Assembly (NCBI RefSeq): GCF_047730175.1
Contig: NZ_CP159833.1
Location: 1,798,001 to 1,862,000 of the forward strand
Source of the DNA: Marifrigoribacter sp047730175
Lineage (GTDB): Bacteria; Bacteroidota; Bacteroidia; Flavobacteriales; Flavobacteriaceae
Direction: 5' to 3'
DNA length: 64,000 nt
The number at the start of each line of letters is the position of its first letter. Positions within the stretch are counted from its first letter, which is position 1. The notes beneath the pieces are model-generated. The model was not told where the DNA came from. It ran no database searches and saw only the letters and a list, made by a program, of their open reading frames with translations. Positions 60,262 to 64,000 of the stretch are shown here, in pieces. The position numbers and the translations under genes were made by a program.

Positions 60262-61614
60262 ATGAAATTTATTGAAACCTTAAAGAACGTTTGGAAAATA
60301 GAGGAACTTAGAAATCGTATTCTACTTACCTTAGGTCTCTTGTTAGTGTATCGATTTGGAGCACAAGTTGTGTTACCAGGAATTGATGCTGGTCAACTTT
60401 CAGGATTCGCAGGTAGTTTTGAAGACGGTGGTTTAGGTGGCTTACTTAATGCCTTTACAGGAGGAGCATTTGCAAATGCTTCAGTATTTGCTTTGGGTAT
60501 TATGCCTTATATATCTGCATCGATTGTAGTACAATTAATGCAAATTGCTGTTCCCTATCTACAGAAATTACAAAAAGAAGGAGAAAGTGGTCGTAAAAAG
60601 ATTAACCAAATTACAAGATGGCTAACGATTGGTATTTGTTTAGTGCAAGCACCAAGTTATTTAGCAGGTCTTCCTTTAATGGGAGTTCCAGCAGAAGCAT
60701 TTTTATTAGGTCAGGACTTTATGTTCTTCTTTTCTTCAACAATCATTCTTGTTACAGGGTGTGTGTTCGCAATGTGGCTAGGTGAAAAAATAACAGATAA
60801 AGGTATTGGGAACGGTATCTCTATATTAATTATGGTAGGAATTATTGCTAATTTACCACAAGCATTTGCTCAAGAATTTGCTTCTAGAGTATTACAATCT
60901 AATGGTGGTTTAATAATGATTCTTATAGAATTAGTTATCTGGTTTGTAATCATTCTTGCAAGTGTTATGCTTGTTATGGCGGTACGAAAAATACCTGTTC
61001 AATATGCAAGAAGAACTGCAAGTGGTGACTACGAAAAAAATATTTTTGGTGCAAGACAATTTATTCCATTAAAGCTTAATGCTTCTGGAGTAATGCCTAT
61101 TATATTTGCACAAGCTATCATGTTTGTACCAAGTTTAATTGGACGAGCTTCTTTTATGAAAGACTCTTCAGCTGGACAATGGTTACAAGTTAATTTTAGT
61201 GATATTTTTGGAGTCTGGTATAATATTGTATTTGCATTATTAATAATCATTTTTACTTATTTTTATACTGCAATTACAGTACCAACCAATAAGATGGCTG
61301 ATGATTTAAAACGAAGTGGAGGATTTATCCCAGGTATTAAACCAGGAACTGATACTGCTGAGTTATTAGATAGAATTATGTCTCAAATTACTTTGCCTGG
61401 ATCGGTATTCTTAGCAATTATTGCAATATTCCCTGCATTCGCTGTGAAGTTATTTGGAATTCAACAAGGTTGGGCATTATTTTATGGTGGTACCTCTCTA
61501 TTAATTATGGTAGGTGTCGCAATCGATACAATGCAACAAATAAATTCGTATTTATTAAATCGTCATTATGATGGATTAATGAAATCGGGTAAAAACAGAA
61601 AACAAGTAGCATAA
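60262..61614 (+). CDS. secY: Protein translocase subunit SecY
   Basis: Pore subunit of the Sec translocon, 450 residues with ten hydrophobic helices. LGIMPYISASIVVQLM (helix 2, plug side), RRTASGDYEKNIFGARQFIPLKLNASGVMPIIFA across residues 255-285, and VPTNKMADDLKRSGGFIPGIKPG near 345 are SecY hallmarks. The whole exported proteome here (SusCD, T9SS cargo) depends on it. Its stop overlaps infA by one base (TAATG). Confidence 0.98.
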   Translation: MKFIETLKNVWKIEELRNRILLTLGLLLVYRFGAQVVLPGIDAGQLSGFAGSFEDGGLGGLLNAFTGGAFANASVFALGIMPYISASIVVQLMQIAVPYLQKLQKEGESGRKKINQITRWLTIGICLVQAPSYLAGLPLMGVPAEAFLLGQDFMFFFSSTIILVTGCVFAMWLGEKITDKGIGNGISILIMVGIIANLPQAFAQEFASRVLQSNGGLIMILIELVIWFVIILASVMLVMAVRKIPVQYARRTASGDYEKNIFGARQFIPLKLNASGVMPIIFAQAIMFVPSLIGRASFMKDSSAGQWLQVNFSDIFGVWYNIVFALLIIIFTYFYTAITVPTNKMADDLKRSGGFIPGIKPGTDTAELLDRIMSQITLPGSVFLAIIAIFPAFAVKLFGIQQGWALFYGGTSLLIMVGVAIDTMQQINSYLLNRHYDGLMKSGKNRKQVA

Positions 61615-61829
61615 TGGCAAAACAACCCGCAATAGAACAAGACGGTACTATTATTGAAGCATTGTCTAATGCAATGTTTAGAGTTGAATTGGAAAATGCA
61701 CATATTGTTACTGCGCATATATCTGGTAAAATGCGTATGCACTATATTAAATTATTACCAGGAGATAAAGTAAAATTAGAAATGAGTCCTTACGATTTAA
61801 CTAAGGCTCGAATTACATATAGATATTAA
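61614..61829 (+). CDS. infA: Translation initiation factor IF-1
   Basis: 71 residues, an OB-fold protein that blocks the A site at initiation. KQPAIEQDGTIIEALSNAMF and ISGKMRMHYIKLLPGDKV are standard. In E. coli it lies elsewhere; its place between secY and rpmJ, without map or adk, is usual for Bacteroidetes. Coupled to secY by a 1-bp overlap. Confidence 0.97.
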   Translation: MAKQPAIEQDGTIIEALSNAMFRVELENAHIVTAHISGKMRMHYIKLLPGDKVKLEMSPYDLTKARITYRY

Positions 61830-61835
61830 TTCATT

Positions 61836-61952
61836 ATGAAAGTAAGAGCATCTATTAAGAAAAGAAGTGCCGACTGCAAAATAGTTCGCAGAAAAGGCAG
61901 ATTATATGTTATTAACAAAAAGAACCCTAGGTTCAAACAAAGACAAGGATAA
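61836..61952 (+). CDS. rpmJ: 50S ribosomal protein L36, zinc-free type
   Basis: 38 codons, ATG at 61836 and TAA at 61950-61952. Text: MKVRASIKKRSADCKIVRRK then GRLYVINKKNPRFKQRQG. The zinc form carries four ligands (C11, C14, C27, H32); here only the Cys of ADCK remains, so it cannot bind zinc. It lies 6 bp after infA and 3 bp before rpsM. Confidence 0.97.
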   Translation: MKVRASIKKRSADCKIVRRKGRLYVINKKNPRFKQRQG

Positions 61953-61955
61953 GTT

Positions 61956-62330
61956 ATGGCAAGAATCGCAGGTGTAGATATCCCAAAGCAAAAAAGGGGT
62001 GTAATCGCGTTAACGTATATCTTTGGGATCGGTAGAACCCGTTCTCAAGATATTTTAGAGAAAGCCGGAGTTAGCGAAGAAACAAAAGTAAATGAATGGA
62101 CTGATGAAGAAATCGGAAAAATTCGTGATGCTGTTGGATCTTTTAAAATTGAAGGTGAATTACGTAGCGAAATTCAATTAAGTATAAAACGCTTAATGGA
62201 TATTGGTTGTTACAGAGGTATTCGTCACAGAGTTGGTCTTCCTTTAAGAGGACAACGTACGAAGAATAACTCAAGAACAAGAAAAGGAAAACGTAAAACA
62301 GTTGCTAACAAGAAAAAAGCAACTAAATAA
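61956..62330 (+). CDS. rpsM: 30S ribosomal protein S13
   Basis: 124 residues. MARIAGVDIPKQKRGVIALTY, then the C-terminal RHRVGLPLRGQRTKNNSRTRKGKRKTV, whose tail reaches the P-site tRNA. First gene of the alpha group. 3 bp after rpmJ. Confidence 0.98.
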   Translation: MARIAGVDIPKQKRGVIALTYIFGIGRTRSQDILEKAGVSEETKVNEWTDEEIGKIRDAVGSFKIEGELRSEIQLSIKRLMDIGCYRGIRHRVGLPLRGQRTKNNSRTRKGKRKTVANKKKATK

Positions 62331-62341
62331 TCACTAGAGAT

Positions 62342-62734
62342 ATGGCAAAGTCTACCTCAAAAAGTACGAAAAAACGTAAAGTTAATGTTGAAGCAGTGGG
62401 TCAAGCTCATGTTACAGCTTCATTTAACAACATTATAATATCGTTGACAAACAAGAACGGAGATGTAATCTCTTGGTCTTCTGCCGGTAAAATGGGTTTT
62501 AGAGGATCTAAGAAGAATACTCCTTACGCTGCTCAATTAGCTGCGGAAGATGCATCTGGTGTTGCACATGGTTTAGGTTTACGTAAAGTAAAAGTTTATG
62601 TAAAAGGACCTGGTAACGGAAGAGAGTCTGCAATAAGATCAATTCATAATGCAGGAATTGAAGTAACTGAAATTATCGATGTTACTCCAATGCCTCATAA
62701 TGGATGTAGACCTCCAAAAAGAAGAAGAGTTTAA
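62342..62734 (+). CDS. rpsK: 30S ribosomal protein S11
   Basis: 130 residues. AHVTASFNNIIISLTNKNGDVISWSSAGKMGFRGSKK and VTPMPHNGCRPPKRRRV are the family hallmarks. The Asn in PMPHNGCR is the residue that can convert to isoaspartate in other species. Followed by the 87-bp spacer with a stem-loop before rpsD. Confidence 0.98.
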   Translation: MAKSTSKSTKKRKVNVEAVGQAHVTASFNNIIISLTNKNGDVISWSSAGKMGFRGSKKNTPYAAQLAAEDASGVAHGLGLRKVKVYVKGPGNGRESAIRSIHNAGIEVTEIIDVTPMPHNGCRPPKRRRV

Positions 62735-62751
62735 TTAATAAATATCAATCT

Positions 62752-62807
62752 GAAGGAGATTAGGAAACTAGAGGATAAGAATAAGACCTTAATTTAGTTT
62801 TCCCTTC
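62752..62807 (+). promoter_or_regulatory. Long stem-loop before rpsD, candidate autoregulatory site
   Basis: GAAG (62752-62755) can pair with CTTC (62804-62807) and GGAAACTA (62763-62770) with TAGTTTTCC (62795-62803, one extra T), enclosing a 24-base loop that may pair further through AGG/CCT. It ends 14 bases before the rpsD start codon. S4 is the known autogenous repressor of the alpha operon in E. coli and of rpsD in B. subtilis, so an S4 site is a reasonable guess. Confidence 0.4.
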
Positions 62808-62821
62808 AAAAACAATTTAAA

Positions 62822-63427
62822 ATGGCAAGATATACTGGTCCAAAAACTAAAATAGCTCGAAAGTTTGGCGAAGCTATTTTCGGAGATGATAAATCATTCG
62901 AAAAAAGAAATTACCCTCCAGGACAACACGGTAATAACCGTCGTAGAGGAAAAAAATCTGAATACGCAATTCAATTAGCTGAAAAGCAAAAAGCTAAATA
63001 TACCTACGGTATTTTAGAGCGTCAATTCAGAAATATGTTTAAAAAAGCAACTGCAGCTCCAGGAATTACTGGTGAGGTGTTGTTACAATTATGTGAGTCT
63101 AGATTAGACAACGTAGTATTTAGAATGGGAGTAGCTCCTACTCGTAGTGCTGCTAGACAATTAGTGTCTCACAGACATATTACAGTAAATGGTGAAAAAG
63201 TTAACATCCCTTCTTATCAGTTAAAAGCTGGTGATACAGTAGGTGTTAGAGAAAAATCCAAATCTTTGGAAGCAATTGAAGTTTCATTATCAAATGCTAA
63301 TCATGTTTACGAATGGATTACTTGGGACAATGCAACAAAAAGAGGAACGTTTGTTTCTATACCGCAACGTCTTCAAATTCCTGAAAACATAAACGTACAA
63401 TTCATCGTCGAATTATATTCTAAATAA
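62822..63427 (+). CDS. rpsD: 30S ribosomal protein S4
   Basis: 201 residues; nucleates 30S assembly and often represses its own operon. MARYTGPKTKIARKFGEAIF and the S4 RNA-binding domain RLDNVVFRMGVAPTRSAARQLVSHRHITVNG (residues about 95-125 in pieces) are intact. It has no N-terminal zinc cysteines, matching the zinc-free form. Its leader holds the stem-loop at 62752. Confidence 0.98.
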   Translation: MARYTGPKTKIARKFGEAIFGDDKSFEKRNYPPGQHGNNRRRGKKSEYAIQLAEKQKAKYTYGILERQFRNMFKKATAAPGITGEVLLQLCESRLDNVVFRMGVAPTRSAARQLVSHRHITVNGEKVNIPSYQLKAGDTVGVREKSKSLEAIEVSLSNANHVYEWITWDNATKRGTFVSIPQRLQIPENINVQFIVELYSK

Positions 63428-63448
63428 TAAATAACACACAGTCACACT

Positions 63449-64000
63449 ATGGCAGTATTTACATTTCAGAAGCCCGATAAAGTTATCTTAATTAATTCAA
63501 CTGATTTTGAAGGAAAATTTGAATTTCGTCCTTTAGAACCTGGTTACGGATTAACTGTTGGTAACGCATTAAGACGTGTATTACTTTCTTCATTAGAAGG
63601 TTTTGCAATTACTTCGGTTCGTATCGAAGGAGTAGATCATGAATTTTCTACAATTGCAGGCGTTGTTGAAGATGTTACAGAAATAATTTTAAATTTAAAA
63701 CAAGTTTGTTTTAAAAGACAAATTGATGAAATAGACAACGAAACTGTTACTATTTCAATTTCCGGAGAAGAACAATTAAAAGCAGGAGATTTTCAAAAAT
63801 TTATTTCTGGATTTCAAGTATTGAATCCAGACTTAGTAATTTGTAATATGGATCCTAAAGTAAACCTTAATTTCGAAATTACGATTGAAAAAGGTAGAGG
63901 GTATGTTCCAGCTGAAGAAAATAAAAAAGCAGGAGCTCCATTAGGAACTATATTTACAGATTCTATCTATACACCTATTAAAAATGTTAAGTATAGTATT
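63449..64000 (+). CDS. rpoA: RNA polymerase subunit alpha, 3' end cut by window
   Basis: The first 184 codons from ATG at 63449 are in the window and open to the last base. The N-terminal dimerisation domain is evident: EPGYGLTVGNALRRVLLSSLEGFAITSVRIEGVDHEFSTI (in pieces, residues 30-72), then the insert GDFQKFISGFQVLNPDLVI and KGRGYVPAEENKK. The C-terminal DNA-binding domain lies beyond. It follows rpsD by 21 bp; rplQ is expected next. Confidence 0.96.
   Translation, partial: MAVFTFQKPDKVILINSTDFEGKFEFRPLEPGYGLTVGNALRRVLLSSLEGFAITSVRIEGVDHEFSTIAGVVEDVTEIILNLKQVCFKRQIDEIDNETVTISISGEEQLKAGDFQKFISGFQVLNPDLVICNMDPKVNLNFEITIEKGRGYVPAEENKKAGAPLGTIFTDSIYTPIKNVKYSI

Overview
This window is a stretch of a low-GC Bacteroidetes chromosome, almost certainly from the family Flavobacteriaceae and probably marine. 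The signs are two SusC/SusD outer-membrane uptake loci, several secreted proteins with type IX secretion (T9SS) C-terminal sorting domains, promoters of the Bacteroidetes form TTG-N19-TAnnTTTG, almost no Shine-Dalgarno sequences, and a str-S10-spc-alpha ribosomal superoperon without a tuf gene after fusA. There is no phage, insertion sequence, CRISPR array, tRNA or rRNA that I can support.

Layout. 1-8245: the 3' end of an M28 zinc peptidase, a membrane-tethered AraC regulator, then a SusC/SusD/small-lipoprotein operon closed by a strong terminator. 8570-10800: MATE exporter, small acidic protein and PAP2 phosphatase. 10774-14783: a tightly overlapping minus-strand cassette (ArnT-like transferase, tandem LAB_N membrane protein, polyprenyl-phosphate GT2 enzyme) with a divergent sugar-nucleotide epimerase; this looks like a lipid A or envelope glycan modification pathway. 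14780-17068: MeaB GTPase, Ohr peroxidase and a DUF2911 protein. 17178-19885: ECF sigma factor, single-pass membrane protein and a secreted protein with an unusual tryptophan-rich 11-residue repeat. 20091-23834: a very large T9SS multidomain protein. 23919-26527: DUF6249 protein, a second sigma/membrane-protein pair and a TPR protein, with a gene relic between them. 26742-35143: Mpl, RadC, a probable pseudo-deacetylase, a HAD nucleotidase, three envelope proteins of unknown role, and RarA.

35186-39864 holds three paralogous T9SS-secreted proteins, two in tandem and one separated by a rhomboid protease and RlmB. The tandem copies look like mosaics shaped by gene conversion. 39998-45968 is the second SusC/SusD locus with its own third lipoprotein, followed by a BamA/TamA-like barrel protein (46089-47786).

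47887-64000 is the translation superoperon: rpsL-rpsG-fusA-rpsJ, rplC to rplO, secY, infA, rpmJ, rpsM-rpsK-rpsD and the start of rpoA, all on the plus strand. Two genes too short to be noticed easily, rpmD (59603) and rpmJ (61836), are present. Two spacings break its compactness: 160 bp between rpsJ and rplC, with a dispersed repeat and two hairpins, and 87 bp before rpsD with a long stem-loop.

The best candidates for something undescribed are the GT2/LAB_N/ArnT cassette, the sigma-linked 11-residue-repeat protein, the inactivated deacetylase homologue, and the structured spacers inside the ribosomal operon. All functional calls are from reading sequence only; no database search was run.
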